Source: Galeruca laticollis (taxonomy: Eukaryota > Arthropoda > Insecta > Coleoptera > Chrysomelidae). From it: a stretch of DNA of 64,000 nucleotides. The notes under the pieces are model-generated. The model was not told where the DNA came from. It saw only the letters and a list, made by a program, of their open reading frames with translations, and ran no database searches. Of this stretch, positions 9,400 through 20,341 are shown piece by piece; position 1 is the stretch's first letter; each line of letters begins with the position of its first letter. The DNA lies in NCBI GenBank assembly GCA_963921935.1, contig OY998176.1:181809842-181873841 (forward strand), read 5' to 3'. A program made the translations under genes and the position numbers.

Positions 9400-10298
9400 T
9401 TGCAGCATAAATTTGATGTCGTGTCTTTGACAATCCTGTATGACATCCAAAGTGATATGGATTGAAAGGTTATCACTTATTAAAATTGTATTGCCTTATT
9501 TATGCCTAAAATATGGCAGGAGTATTTGGCGGAACCACTCTACGAAAGCCGTGTACTCAAACCAACCGCTTTTGCTAATACTACGGAGACTACCAGGAGG
9601 CCCATCTTGTTCCCACTCTTCATATCTGTGCTTTGCTTTGTACATCACAAACGGGGGTAATAGTTCAGCAGAACCAGAAGCATCCATCATTACAGTAATG
9701 TTGGCTTTTGAGGAGTCAATGATCGGTCTCAGTGTTTGGATCCACGTTTGCAGACGACTTTAGGTTCTCCGGGATCATCACTGAAATTTGTCTCATCGCA
9801 GTGGGACGATGTTTTGAGCTGGAACCCCTTCAATTGATTTTTGTAGCTCCAAAAAATATTCATTGATTGTCGCATCAGTAACGTCAGCCCTACTTTGCTT
9901 GATATTTTGAGTTAATCTGGTAGTGAGAACTTTATGTCGAGAAAGAAATGTTTTAGCCCAGGTAGATGCGGTTAGATTATTTTTCCATTGCTTTACTGTC
10001 CTTCCTTGTCTCATTAAATATTGTTCCACTATATCTGACGAATATCAAATTCCGTAAGCGAAAACCCCCATTCTGCTGATACTAAAACAGCTTCAACAAA
10101 TTGGTCTTCTTCTTCTTGGGATAATATCGTCTGTCCTCCATGTGTCTTTGTGTGAGAGCCTTTAATTTTATCGTGGATGGTGGATTTCGGAATAGAATAG
10201 CCGTCAGACGCCTGCCTTACAGACATGCGACCACTTTTCACATCCCTAACTACCCTTTGCAATTTTTCTGGGTCATAATTCCATGTTATTTCGGTCAC
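9400..10298 (-). pseudogene. pogo/Tigger-like transposase, C-terminally truncated
   Basis: Minus strand from 10298: MTEITWNYDPEKLQRVVRDV with a psq helix-turn-helix (VRQASDGYSIPKSTIHDKI), then a CENP-B-type domain (TASTWAKTFLSRH), a frameshift near 10030, a break near 9770 where the NxDE motif should be, and the DDE core pieces SGSAELLPPFVMYKA and GWFEYTAFVEWF. Frames at 9495-9420 still read as DNLSIHITLDVI, near the second catalytic Asp; the QPLD region is lost. It is clearly inactive. Confidence 0.75.
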
Positions 10299-10763
10299 CC
10301 AGAGTTCGTTTATATACCTGCTCCATTGTCCGAAGTCACCCAGAATTTGATAACTTTTTAGGTTATAGCTCTGTAACTAAAAAAACGACAGATATTTTTT
10401 TGTTTTAATTTGGTACAAATATTCTTTAAACATCATTATGCAATAAAACATACACTAAAAGTTAGGATAATAACAGAAAAAAATCGCACAGTGATTACTT
10501 TTTCGATATTTCAAAAACCGTTTGATCAATATAACGGTCACAAAATGATAAATACATCAGAAATACTTACGTGCTGCGGCAACAGCTCCCACAGTACTGA
10601 CGGTTATACTAACCACAGATAACCCACAGAATACTAACAGGTAAAATTTTTCCTCAGACAGACCCTGGTTTTACGAACCTAGTTGCCGATTGTAGGCTAA
10701 AACGTACGAGCGCTACCTGCTGTCCGAAGTCACCCGCGATGTCCGAAGTCACCTCATTTTACG
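9400..10763 (-). mobile_element. pogo/Tigger-like DNA transposon 2, truncated
   Basis: A minus-strand pogo-type transposase (9400-10298) is preceded by a non-coding end in which TGTCCGAAGTCACC recurs at about 10328, 10718 and 10735, a subterminal repeat array like those of elements 1 and 3 but with a different motif. The 5' end is near 10763. The 3' end with its terminal repeat is missing, cut off next to the Penelope foldback. Confidence 0.7.
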
Positions 10764-10785
10764 GTAATTATTAAATTCCAAAAAA

Positions 10786-10930
10786 TAAATTCATATATCA
10801 TTTTTTGTAATGAAATAATTATAATAAACGATTTTGAGACAAATAATTTAGGTAAAAAATAGTATAGCAGCACACATATAAATTTTATATTAACCTGCAT
10901 ATAATATATAAAAACAAACTAATAAATATA
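10786..10930. repeat. Dispersed repeat, copy A
   Basis: This stretch matches 13100-13250: both contain AATGAAATAATTATAATAAAC, then GAGACAAATA and, further on, ATTAACC followed by CATAATAT. The two copies lie in the same orientation on either side of the gypsy pol remnant, so they could be decayed ends of one element or two copies of one small repeat. 10931-10990 is unassigned AT-rich sequence. Confidence 0.5.
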
Positions 10931-10989
10931 TATGTTTTCCTTCAAATTTTCTAACTCTATATAATGCTTAATACTATTTAAAGTATTAA

Positions 10990-12534
10990 TCGGTTTTATA
11001 GTAGGTAGATTTTCAAGTGGAGAATGGTTGAATTAAATTGTGGGCCTCCATCACACACAACTGTCAGTGGAGCGCCATGTCTTGCAAATAGAGTTTTCAA
11101 AATCTCAATTATACGGCAACTGTTAGTTATTTGGTTTAGTTTTTCAATTCCAACAAATTTAAAGTAAACCAATAAATATTTTACTCCCCGTAGCTCAAAG
11201 ATATCACAACCAACTTTGTTCCAAGGCAATTTACGTATTTCCTGGACATAAGAGGTTTAGATTGTTGAGATTTAGAATATTTATTACATAAGTGACATTC
11301 CGAAATTTTCATGGTTGCCCAAAAAATTGAGTTCCTGGCTAATTTAAAATATTTACTTGTGCCTTAATGATTAAAGTGTACCCTATCTAGTATTTCTTTT
11401 TGTAAGTCTTTTGGAACGACTATATGACATTTCCTTAAAAAAGTAGATATTTTAATATTGTAAGTTCGCTTCTATATTTCCAGAATATTTTAATATTTTA
11501 TCGAATCTTTTTAAAATCTTTAGGCCATCCTTTTAAAATTATATATTCTAATGATTGCAAGGTAGAGTCTTCTGCTGTTTTTATTTTAAATTCATTTAGT
11601 TTATTTTCTGTTGCGTTTTTTTCTGCTATGATACTGCAAACATGCAACTCTACTTTTTCATCCAGGCTACTATCAGTCTCATCTTTACAATAAGCACGTA
11701 ATAGAGAGTATTCCGTTATCAATTGCTTGCCCGGTTTGAATTTAACTATGAAATCATATTTCTGACGTTGTAAGAGCATGCGTTGAAGTCGACCAGGACA
11801 TTTATCGAATGGTTTTTTAAATATTGATATCAAAGTTAAGTGATCTGTTTCGACAATCACCCTTTTAGCAAAAACGTAATCGTGAAACCTAGACGGGCCA
11901 AAAGTGATGGCTAGCAGTTCCTATTCGATCTGTCTGCATTTCTGTTAATGCTCTAGATGCATAGGCACATGATAAATTGTTCTGCAATATACAAGCCCCT
12001 AGCTCTGACAGAGCTGTCTACCGAAAATACAGTCTCTGCATTTACATCATAAAATTGTAAGTCTGGTTTATTAGTTAAAGCATTTTTCAATTTTTCAAAG
12101 GATCCTTCCTGCTCTACTTTCCATTTAAATTGCGCATCTTTTTTAAGAAGACTTTTAGTGGTTGTGTTGTAATTGAAACATTCTTTATAAATTTGTTTAC
12201 ATATGTTAGTATACCCAGGAGACGCTGAACATCTTGCCTAGTTTCCGGCTTGGGCATATTTTTTATTGCCACGACTTTTATCATTTGAGGGTACAAACCC
12301 TTCGCCTGAAATTATATGGCCTAAGTATTTAACTTGACTCTGCCCAAATGTACATTTATTAAATTTAAATGTTACATTATTTGCTCTCGCTATTTCAAAA
12401 ATATTTTTCAATCTCTCATCATGTTCTTTTTTATGTGAGCCGCCACACATAAAACAGTTTTTGATAAATTTAGTTGCATACCCGTTTACTGTTTGCTGAT
12501 GTCTTTTTAACTTCAAGTATTTCACTTTCTTCAT
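10990..12534 (-). pseudogene. Ty3/gypsy pol remnant (RT, RNase H, integrase)
   Basis: On the minus strand the order is: end of reverse transcriptase (KEHDERLKNIFEIARANNV, FNKCTFGQSQVKYLGHIIS), thumb (MPKPETRQDVQRLLGILTYV), RNase H end and connection (ETDHLTLISIFKKPFDKCP, FIVKFKPGKQ) and integrase (CHLCNKYSKSQQSKP, PWNKVGCDIFELRGVKYLLV, then VVCDGGPQFNS). Many stops and frameshifts break it. gag, protease and the catalytic reverse transcriptase are missing. The 12535-12720 stretch upstream shows nothing recognisable. Confidence 0.8.
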
Positions 12535-12720
12535 TATTGGGTACTCTACTTCCCATCAATTCACTTCGAACTTCGAAGATTCTATGACCCTACAGAGTTC
12601 TTTTCATTTTCGCAATTATTGTTATTTTTGACACTGTCACTTTCAATTTGACAAATACAAGCCAGTTTCCCACCAACCAATGTAAGATTGATTTTGTATA
12701 TCTTCATTTTTAATGACTTA

Positions 12721-13004
12721 AAAGTTAATATACTAGGATATTTTATAATATTTATCGTCATTAAAGGCGATATGTTGGAATGTATTGTAATTTAATATAT
12801 TTTGTACTATTTTGTTCTATTTTGTTTATGTAAAACAGTCTTGTAGTTCGGGATTGCAGACACTCCATGCGCGGGTCAGTTGCGCAGAAACGTTGTGACA
12901 CATACCATAGAGAAAGTAATAAAAGAGTGTTCGTTCCCCCACATACAGCGGGCATCGCGTCGATCTGAGCGCACCCCTCGCGGGGTGCAGAATTAATTCT
13001 TACA
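12721..13004 (+). repeat. LTR-like sequence with upstream flank, copy 1
   Basis: From 12773 the sequence begins TGTTGGAATG and ends TTCTTACA at 13004 (232 bp). It contains AGTAATAAAAGAG late in the unit, as expected of a polyadenylation signal in a plus-strand LTR. A diverged copy with the same 50 bp of upstream flank is at 14354. The shared flank suggests element 3' internal sequence precedes the LTR. No matching coding region in this orientation is present, so the family is unknown. Confidence 0.4.
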
Positions 13005-13056
13005 GGCGGGATATTTAAATTTGGTCGTTTGAATTATGGGTAGGTAAATTTTACAA

Positions 13057-13158
13057 TTTGTCTTAAAATTGTTTATTATATAATTATTTCATTCCACAAA
13101 ATAAAATTATATTTATTTTTTGGAATGAAATAATTATAATAAACAGTTCTGAGACAAA
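13057..13158. repeat. Small palindromic repeat (MITE-like)
   Basis: Two arms of about 45 bp face each other: TTTGTCTTAAAATTGTTTAT (13057) and the complement of ATAAACAGTTCTGAGACAAA (13137-13156), with ATTATTTCATTCC opposite GGAATGAAATAAT toward the centre. It overlaps the start of the repeat shared with 10786-10930. A foldback MITE is the simplest reading. Confidence 0.5.
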
Positions 13159-13659
13159 TAGTTTAGATAAATAAGAAAACAGCAAACATTTAAATTTTTT
13201 ATTAACCGGCACATAATATAAAAAAAAGTATTAATCACAATTAGATATTTCTATTAAAATTACATTACATTATATTTAAGAAAATTAATCCAATATCACA
13301 TCAAATTGCACATTAAGTTATTTTAATATTCTCCATATCCAAGACAGGAACAGGTCTGAAACAAAAAATAAATTAAAAGTAGTACGTTTTAAGTTAAAAA
13401 AAATGTTGTTGTTTGTTAGTCATATTACCATCATTATATTTTTTAATTAATAAGGGAACAAACTTTTATGAGTTGAGAAAATACGTATGATTTATGTTCT
13501 AGACAGGTGAATCAATCAAAATTTAGATGAACTTTTGCAGTGGTATTTTTTTTCAGTAATATTTCCTACATAAACTTAAAGTGGTAAAATATGATAACAA
13601 AGTCATGCAGTATTGAAAGAAATTTAACGGCTTCCCTGTACATAAATCAGACGTATTTT

Positions 13660-13790
13660 ATCATCATTTTCTCTTTGAAGAATGTGAAACTATGGTGAAC
13701 ATTAAAACATCTGTCTGCAAATTACTTAGCCTTACATTCTTCGCACGTAAAAGTTGTATGAGACCAGAAACATAGCTTACTGCTTGAGTG
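13660..13790 (-). pseudogene. Possible piggyBac C-terminal fragment
   Basis: A minus-strand frame reads HTTFTCEECKAK, stop, then FADRCFNVHHSF. The CxxC and CF-x2-HH spacing resembles the piggyBac C-terminal zinc-binding tail. The match is short and includes a stop. The rest of 13160-14260 is AT-rich with no recognisable gene; near 13360 a short minus-strand frame after a CAG could be a terminal exon but is too small to support. Confidence 0.3.
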
Positions 13791-14260
13791 TCAACATTTG
13801 AATTATGTTATGTATCTAAAAACGGAAATTCAATTTTTTCCAATTCATTAATAGTTTTAGGAGTGAATGGTTTTGGTTAATTATGAAAATTTTAAAAAGT
13901 TTTAAGTTATCTAATAAATAACATCATCTGCTTCACAATTTGTGTTGTAGTTCTCGTCTATCAATGTCACGAAAAATAAGGTTTCTTTTTACAGAAAATA
14001 CTGTACTTTAAAAATATTGGATATTATTACCATGTGGTGATGTATGATGTAAGTATTGAGAAGGTGAAGCAAAATAAGTTAGTTTGCACACTTTTGAATG
14101 TTAATTTCCATCATGTAAATATAATTGTACATCCTCTTAAAGGGTTATTTCAATGTTTTTTTAATGATATCATTGTAACAAAGACGTAACTTCATACATT
14201 GTTTCGTTTTTATCAGCTGGATGTTTTTTGACACCTGTTTTTGGATCTTTTTTATGACGA

Positions 14261-14300
14261 CAGCTTTGATAATGGCCTAAATGCCGAAAGCGCTTAGCTG
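14261..14300 (+). ncRNA. Hammerhead-ribozyme-like motif
   Basis: Plus strand: stem I CAGCU (14261-14265) pairs perfectly with AGCUG (14296-14300). The core is UUGAUAA (14266-14272, consensus CUGAUGA); after one extra U, stem II is GGC/GCC with loop CUAAAU; then GAAA (14286-14289), self-complementary GCGC (14290-14293) and UU before the predicted cleavage site. The same GAAA-GCGC arrangement occurs at 5520-5559. Two core changes (C3, G8) make activity doubtful. A Penelope-like terminal repeat remnant is the likely source. Confidence 0.5.
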
Positions 14301-14353
14301 CATATTAATAAACATATACACACTGAGTACTCGTCATTTTCATTCACTCAATA

Positions 14354-14545
14354 TAAGTTAATATACTAAGATATTTTATAATATTTATCCACATTAAAGG
14401 CAATATGTTGAAATTAATTGTCATTTATAATATTTTAAATTGTTTTGTTCTATTTTGTTTATGTAAAACAGTCTTGTAATTCGCGCGCCTGCAGAAACTC
14501 CATGCGCGAGCGGCGGCGCAGAAAAGTTGTGCCCCTTGTCGCCTA
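14354..14545 (+). repeat. LTR-like sequence, diverged copy 2
   Basis: This is a diverged copy of 12721-12900: AAGTTAATATACTA, then ATTAAAGGC, TATGTTG and TTTATGTAAAACAGTCTTGTA occur in the same order, followed by CTCCATGCGCG. The downstream half differs. Between here and 15373 (upstream of LYRM4) I see no gene. That interval includes an AT-rich stretch and a possible decayed repeat near 15060-15190. Confidence 0.5.
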
Positions 14546-15373
14546 TGCATCAAACCATGACATAATATGTCAATGCATCAAACTGTCTCTTATATTATTT
14601 GTCTATGACACATACCGCCTATACATTGAACCGTCTCTTATTCGATTTGTCTATGGCACACTGTTCATAAATGAAATATTATTTAATATTCCCTTCTGAA
14701 TCTTGAATTGCTTTTTTGCCGAAAACGGGTGAAATTATCGTGTTTAAACAAAAGTACCAATCTTACGGAAAAAAATGTTAAAGTCATATTTTTTTAATTG
14801 AAATCGCTAAAATGTTTCGTCAAAAAGGAAGGACTTAATTGCATCCTCAGGAATCATTCACGAGACGAACCCTGTAACAGAATGCGAAATAATACATAAA
14901 ATAATATTCCTTGACCAAAACTATGCTACCTGGGCTCACATATTAGTAACAAGGGTTCAAGTGAAAGTGGTATCTGAAGGAGAATTGGACTAGCTAAAGG
15001 TGCAATGAGTCGACTACACAAGATTTGGAAATATAGATCTATTACTAAAAACACTAAAATGATTTCAACGTTAACGCCTTGTATCTTATTCCACAGTAAT
15101 ATTTTATTGGAGTATATTTGATAAAATCGTCATATTTTGGTCCAAATAACTTGCCATTAGCCCCAATAGTTATGAATCACTCTGTATATGGTTTGCCTGT
15201 TTTAAAAATAAAGGCCGATTACAACTGGCTACTAGTTTAAGATAACTTTTTGGACAAGACCGAATTAGAAGACAATATTAGGTTATTAAGTTATTATAAC
15301 ATATTTACATTTGGAAGAACTTGTTTCTCCTGTTTATTATAAATTAATAATTTAGAAAATCAAAATTCACATA

Positions 15374-18300
15374 ATGTCCAAACAAGAGGTGCTGAAATTA
15401 TTCAAAACTATGATTAGAGAATCCAAAAAAATACCATCATACAATTTTAGGTTAGTACAAAAATATTGAATGGGGCTATGTAAATAATTATTTCTTTTAG
15501 GGAATACGCTGTACGAAGAATTCGAGACGGCTTTAAAGGAAATAAAATATTGAGTAATCCGAATGCAGTACAAACTGTAGTTCAAAAAGCACAATCAGAC
15601 CTGGAAATAATTAAAAGACAAGTAAGACCATCATAGATAATTCGAGTGAACTTATATTTTGACAATTCAGTGAATTTTACACCTTCTCATATGGGTTAAT
15701 ATATATGACTACAACATTGTATCCAAACGTTTCTTAAAGCAAATAAATGTGATATTTAGAGTAACTTTTGATAGCCTCATATTTATATTTTTATCTTGAA
15801 AGCTTTATCTTATTCTCAGAAGCCTTCCATAATTTATTACAGTCAAAGAGGAAAAGCATATACAATCGTACTGTTTGTGAAAGAGTTAGTGCATCACAAA
15901 AATTCCTTTACAACAAAACAATGGATATCGCACTTAAAAATACTAAGCCACAGTTCATTTAGTAAGATTAGATAATCATTGTTTTGTATTGCTGAACCAC
16001 AAAGTATCTTCTATAGATGAGTTTTATTTGCAACGCAATTTTCCAGTTATTTATATCAATTATTTGCTATCTAGCTCCCACTTCTTAAAGATGTATTCAT
16101 AAAAGAAATTTTAACTACACTTTCCTGTAAATGATGGATAACTACTATTTATCTAGAACTTTTGAGATCATATAAGTGATTTTACAAATTTGATTTTCTA
16201 TGGAAAATGTATTAAAAAATCGTTTCCAAAATATGCAATATTAATTATTCTAGTTTTTTCAAAGGAGAGGAGCCGGTGAATCAAATAGTTTTTGTTTGAA
16301 TTGATATTTAATAGTCATATGAACAAAATGATCTCGGTACACATTGATTAAGCCTGATGTATTTGTTTCAAATTCATTATTATAAAAAAGCAAAAATGTT
16401 TAATCATTATCAAGAATGTCAATGAATTGTATTACATTCCATATGATATTTTGTAATTGAACTGTGTAAAATTGGAGTAGCTTTATTTAGCCAAAAGAAT
16501 CTGGCATATGTATTTGAAAGAGGTGAGAAGGCCTACAATTTTACCATTACCATGTGAAAACTTTTTTTCTAATTTTACTTGTCTTGATGTGATTTTCAAA
16601 ATTATCTTGGTACACATGCCTAAAAAGAATCTAGCATACCAGTTTTATTGCATAGGCTCAATTCACATCAATTATTAAAAGCCATAAGTTGAATAATTTT
16701 ATTTTGTCTTACATAATATATTGAAATATGTGGTTCTTTTCTTAGATTTAAAGTGGTATGAGGATAAATAAAATCCAAAAATTTACAGAAAAATTTTAAT
16801 TTCTAACATCTTTATACAAAAATTTTAATGTAGATAGTCTAATTAACAATTCTGGATATCCAAGCAAAGTATATTTATTAATAACCATTATCAACATTTT
16901 CCGTGACAATGTTTTCCAGGATAGAAGTGAAATTTATCATTCAATAATAATATACCAGAAAAATTAAACTTTATCATGTAAATGTTCTACAATAAACAAC
17001 ACTAGTGCATTTATAATATATTGGCGAGGTGAGGAGAGAACTCTGACAGGGTAACGTGTGAGTCAGATGCCTAGAGAGAAACCAACTTGCACGATTAGAG
17101 TGCGCCCTACCATTTTGTTGGTCGACATTGAAATTTCGTGTTTATTTTAGGTTGGTTGCAGAAAAACAGTGATCGTAGAATGTTTTTACCTTTAACATTA
17201 TTACCAATGGAATTTAAAAATATTCTGTTGATGGAAACTTATAGCTAACCTTAACCCACAGAATAACAATTACTTGTGCCTCATCCTCTATAGACAAGAA
17301 CATGTGTTACTAATGCGCATGTCAGGGTAATAATTTCCCCGATCGCAAGCGGGGAACTAGGATTGCACTCTCAGCGATTCCTGTGGTGTGTTTAGGAATG
17401 CTGTGGTGTAGAGTGTGAGATATATATTAAATGTTTTATTACCGCTCACTTTGTACCTAAGTATAGCTCTTACACTGGAGGCGTTGTTTTGTAAATGAAC
17501 TCCGGTACACTCAATTAACCGTCACTGTGACAGAAAAGGAATATTAGGTTAAACGTCAATAATGTAAAAATACCACATGCTTTTATAATTATTAAAGGCG
17601 AAAAAAATTATTTAATTACTGAACAGAATGGCCTAAACTTCCAAAAATGCAGGGTGACAACCTTATCTTAATATAAACCATAATGTCATAGAGCAGGAAG
17701 TAAGTATATTTATTTCTATTGTATAGGGGATGGAGAAAGGAAAACTTATGTAGTGATTAAACCTGTGCCAAATCTCTTATTCTATCGAAGGACCAAGGAA
17801 AATGCTGCAGTTATTGAAACATTCCTCAAATACAGTATTTTATTCTAGAATGTATGATGCATAGACACATAACAAAACTAAAGTAATTTTCATTGAAACG
17901 TAATTAGTATTGATATAATATAGGAGATTTCAATAATTATTAAGTAAAAAACATTTGCTCCAAATCTCTTATTCAATCGAAGGACCGAGGAAAATGCTGC
18001 AATTATTGAAACATTCCTTGAATACAGTAGTTTATTCTAGAATGTATGATGCATAGACACATAACAAAACTAAAGTAATTTTCATTGAAACATAATTAGT
18101 ATTGATATAATATAGGAGAGTTCTATAATTATTAAGTAAAAAACATTTGCTACAAAATAAAATTATTCAACTTACTTTAAAATTGCTAGATACTACCGGC
18201 AATTTTTGGGCACGCCTACCTATTTTTGAAAGTCATATCGAAAGGATTAAAATTAGAAAGTATTCACATGGTAATGGTAACATTTTACTCCCTCTCGCAT

Positions 18301-18699
18301 CTTTCAATTAGGTACACCACACTCATTTGACAAAATAAAGCTGGTAAGATATTTTTTTTTCATTTTAATTACAAAATTTCCTATTGATTGTAATACATCT
18401 TGGTACGCGGTAATGGTCAAACATTATTTCTTTTTTGGAATAATATTTTTTTTAAAATACCTATTTTCGGCTTAATAAATTAACACCTACTGAGCTAATT
18501 TTTTTCGTATGACTATTAACTATCAATTTACATAAAAACTGTTTTTTGATTCCACGATGACAGGGGTTTTAGTGCCACTGGCTCCCAGACTATTACATAT
18601 ATTTTTTATACCAAGAGGATGTTTCTTTTGTTGCAGGTAATTGTTGGACAACTATATAGTGCAGAAAAACTGGTAATAGAACATAATTTGAAAAATTAG
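15374..18699 (+). CDS. LYRM4: LYRM4/ISD11, mitochondrial Fe-S assembly adaptor
   Basis: Three exons: 15374-15450, 15501-15621 and 18637-18699, 86 codons plus TAG. Introns have GT...AG ends (GTTAGT...TTTTAG; GTAAGA...TTGCAG). The protein starts MSKQEVLKLFKTMIRESKK, continues EYAVRRIRDGFKGN, and ends RQVIVGQLYSAEKLVIEHN. This is the LYR-family adaptor ISD11, which with acyl carrier protein stabilises the cysteine desulfurase NFS1 in mitochondria. Length fits the family (about 85-95 residues). The LYR signature reads LFK here, a departure worth noting. Intron 1 is only 50 bp, whereas intron 2 is 3.0 kb and full of repeats. Reading through the exon 2 donor would add VRPS and a stop. Confidence 0.9.
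16430..18400. repeat. Large inverted repeat within LYRM4 intron 2
   Basis: About 16430-16735 and 18155-18400 are diverged inverted copies. TTACCATTACCATGTGAA at 16540 mirrors TTCACATGGTAATGGTAA at 18263, AGCTTTATTT at 16479 mirrors AAATAAAGCT at 18332, and AAGTTGAATAATTTTATTTTGT at 16686 mirrors its complement near 18153. The enclosed 1.4 kb has no transposase frame. It looks like an old non-autonomous DNA element that landed in the intron. The GC-richer stretch 17010-17520 inside is unassigned. Confidence 0.55.
17768..18151. repeat. 192-bp tandem duplication in LYRM4 intron 2
   Basis: Two direct copies with period 192 bp (CCAAATCTCTTATTC at 17768 and 17960) share long near-identical blocks such as AGAATGTATGATGCATAGAC. 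Only scattered differences are visible, so the duplication is younger than the flanking inverted repeat. Confidence 0.85.
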
Positions 18700-18747
18700 G
18701 TTCATATAGTATATATGTAATATTAGATAATGTAAAATATTAAATCA

Positions 18748-18753
18748 AATAAA
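18748..18753 (+). promoter_or_regulatory. Polyadenylation signal of LYRM4
   Basis: AATAAA lies 49 bp after the LYRM4 stop codon, a normal distance for a short 3' UTR, and before the 3' end of the downstream LINE (from about 18920, opposite strand). Confidence 0.6.
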
Positions 18754-18989
18754 TATAATATACCATTATATTCACTTCTATGTCTTCTTCAATTTAACTA
18801 ACTATACGCAGTACAAAATTAGAACCTTTGTACAGATGTAGTGCTTTCAGTATCGAATGTGTTAATATTAATTGGACTATTTTTATCAATTAAAAACCCA
18901 GTTGATGTACCAAGCACATGACTTCACCTTATAAAGTCCGACTATTACAGTCGGGTAAAGCTGAATGTCTGTTATCTGAGTTTTTCCAT

Positions 18990-20320
18990 GGAGCAGGTAC
19001 AGAGAATGTGCTCTGATGTTTCATCTTCCACGTAACAGTAGCTACAGTCCCACTTTTGTTGCAGACCCATCCTTCTCAAGTGTGTTCCTAGATGACAGTG
19101 TCCTGTCAGTATGCGTAGATCAGACTTACGCCATTCTAGGACCTGTTGGGAGGTTTTCTTCGAGGGGTTTACGATAAACGGCTTTGAGTGTGTGAGCCCC
19201 GGTGTGTCTGACCAGAGCCTAATCGTTTTACGCTTAGCCCAATCAAGAGATGCAGGTTTTGGCAGTGTTTATTGCAATGCTAATTACGTGTTCTACTCTG
19301 ATGAAGGCAGAATCGGTTCCTTTTCTGGCGAGCGCGTCGGCCTCTTCATTGCCCTCCACGCTGCTATGCCCTTAAACCCAGATCAAAGTAGCTTTGTTCT
19401 GCTCACTCAGATAAGCAAGGATCTGAATGCAGTTCCAAACTAGCTGAAAATTCACTGATTTGGAGCTCAGTGCTTTTAGAGCTGTCTGGCTATCTGAGAT
19501 GCTTTTAATAGATCTGTTCACCGGATGCCTGTTACTCAGCTCTCTGATGCACAGCTCTATCGCTATCATCTATGCTTGGAAGAAGGTGGTGAACTTGCTA
19601 AGGTTTGATGAGATTTTAACTCTTGGGTTAGTTCCGCAAACTCCCGCTCGTACGCCGTTCTCGATTTTGGAGCCACCCGTGAATAGGGTGAAAAGACGTT
19701 GTCACTCCTGCGCCAATCATTTCTCTTTGGAAAGAGGACGTTGGAGGCTTTTACTATGTGCAGCTGGGGATTAGTAATCATCACACCGAGTATGTGATGA
19801 TTACTAATTTCACTCAGCAAACCCGTATGATCTTTTGCTAGCTCCTTGTTGCCATTGCTACTTGACGTCTCTAGAGGCAGAGGGATTAAGTTTAAGATGG
19901 TCTCCATAACAAGTGTCGGTGTCATCGACATTGCTCCTGTAATGGCCAGGAACGCGAGGCGCTGTATACCATATATCTTCATTATGGACGTCCGTTGCAA
20001 TTATTTTTGCCAACAGACGACCGAGTCATACAGTAGTACCATTGGTTTGATATATCCAGTATATCATCCTGGGTCTTATTCCCCAGGATTTGCCACATAT
20101 CCTTCTGAGGTTCCAGAGGGATAATCTGGCTAGGTTGATTTTGTTTTCCAGGTGGAAGTAAATAGTCAATTTTTTGTCCAGGATAATACCTAAATATTTG
20201 ACCACTTCCTCAAACTTGATTGGTACTCCAGGTATCTGTAGTTTACCTAGTTTCCCTCTTAATGTGAATGAAACGATTACAGTTTTGCTAGTGTCTGCTT
20301 ATCGGTATTTAGGGCTTGTT
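18990..20320 (-). pseudogene. LINE reverse transcriptase end, RNase H, zinc tail
   Basis: Minus-strand pieces: NILQQALNTDKQ and IKFEEVVKYLGIILDKKLT (reverse transcriptase after the palm), IQRLAFLAITGAMSMTPT (thumb/connection), SDSQTALKALSSKS (RNase H) and GTHLRRMGLQQKWDCSYC followed by DETSEHILCTC, the usual zinc cluster at the end of such LINE proteins. Several frames are used, so it is dead. The active-site YADD segment is missing at the junction with the P element. Confidence 0.75.
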
Positions 20321-20341
20321 GAAGGATGTTGGAAATAACTT

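Noticed and set aside
10140..10361. Plus-strand open frame over the pogo 2 N-terminus
   Set aside because: It is the antisense shadow of the transposase helix-turn-helix region; no similarity of its own.
13330..13370. Minus-strand frame after TTTTTGTTTCAG reading PVPVLDMENIKIT and stop, like a terminal exon
   Set aside because: Only 13 residues, no recognisable family and no upstream exon; cannot be supported.
15622..15636. LYRM4 ending at the stop just after exon 2 (VRPS)
   Set aside because: The donor GTAAGA and the perfect exon 3 continuation VIVGQLYSAEKLVIE at 18637 show this is intron read-through.
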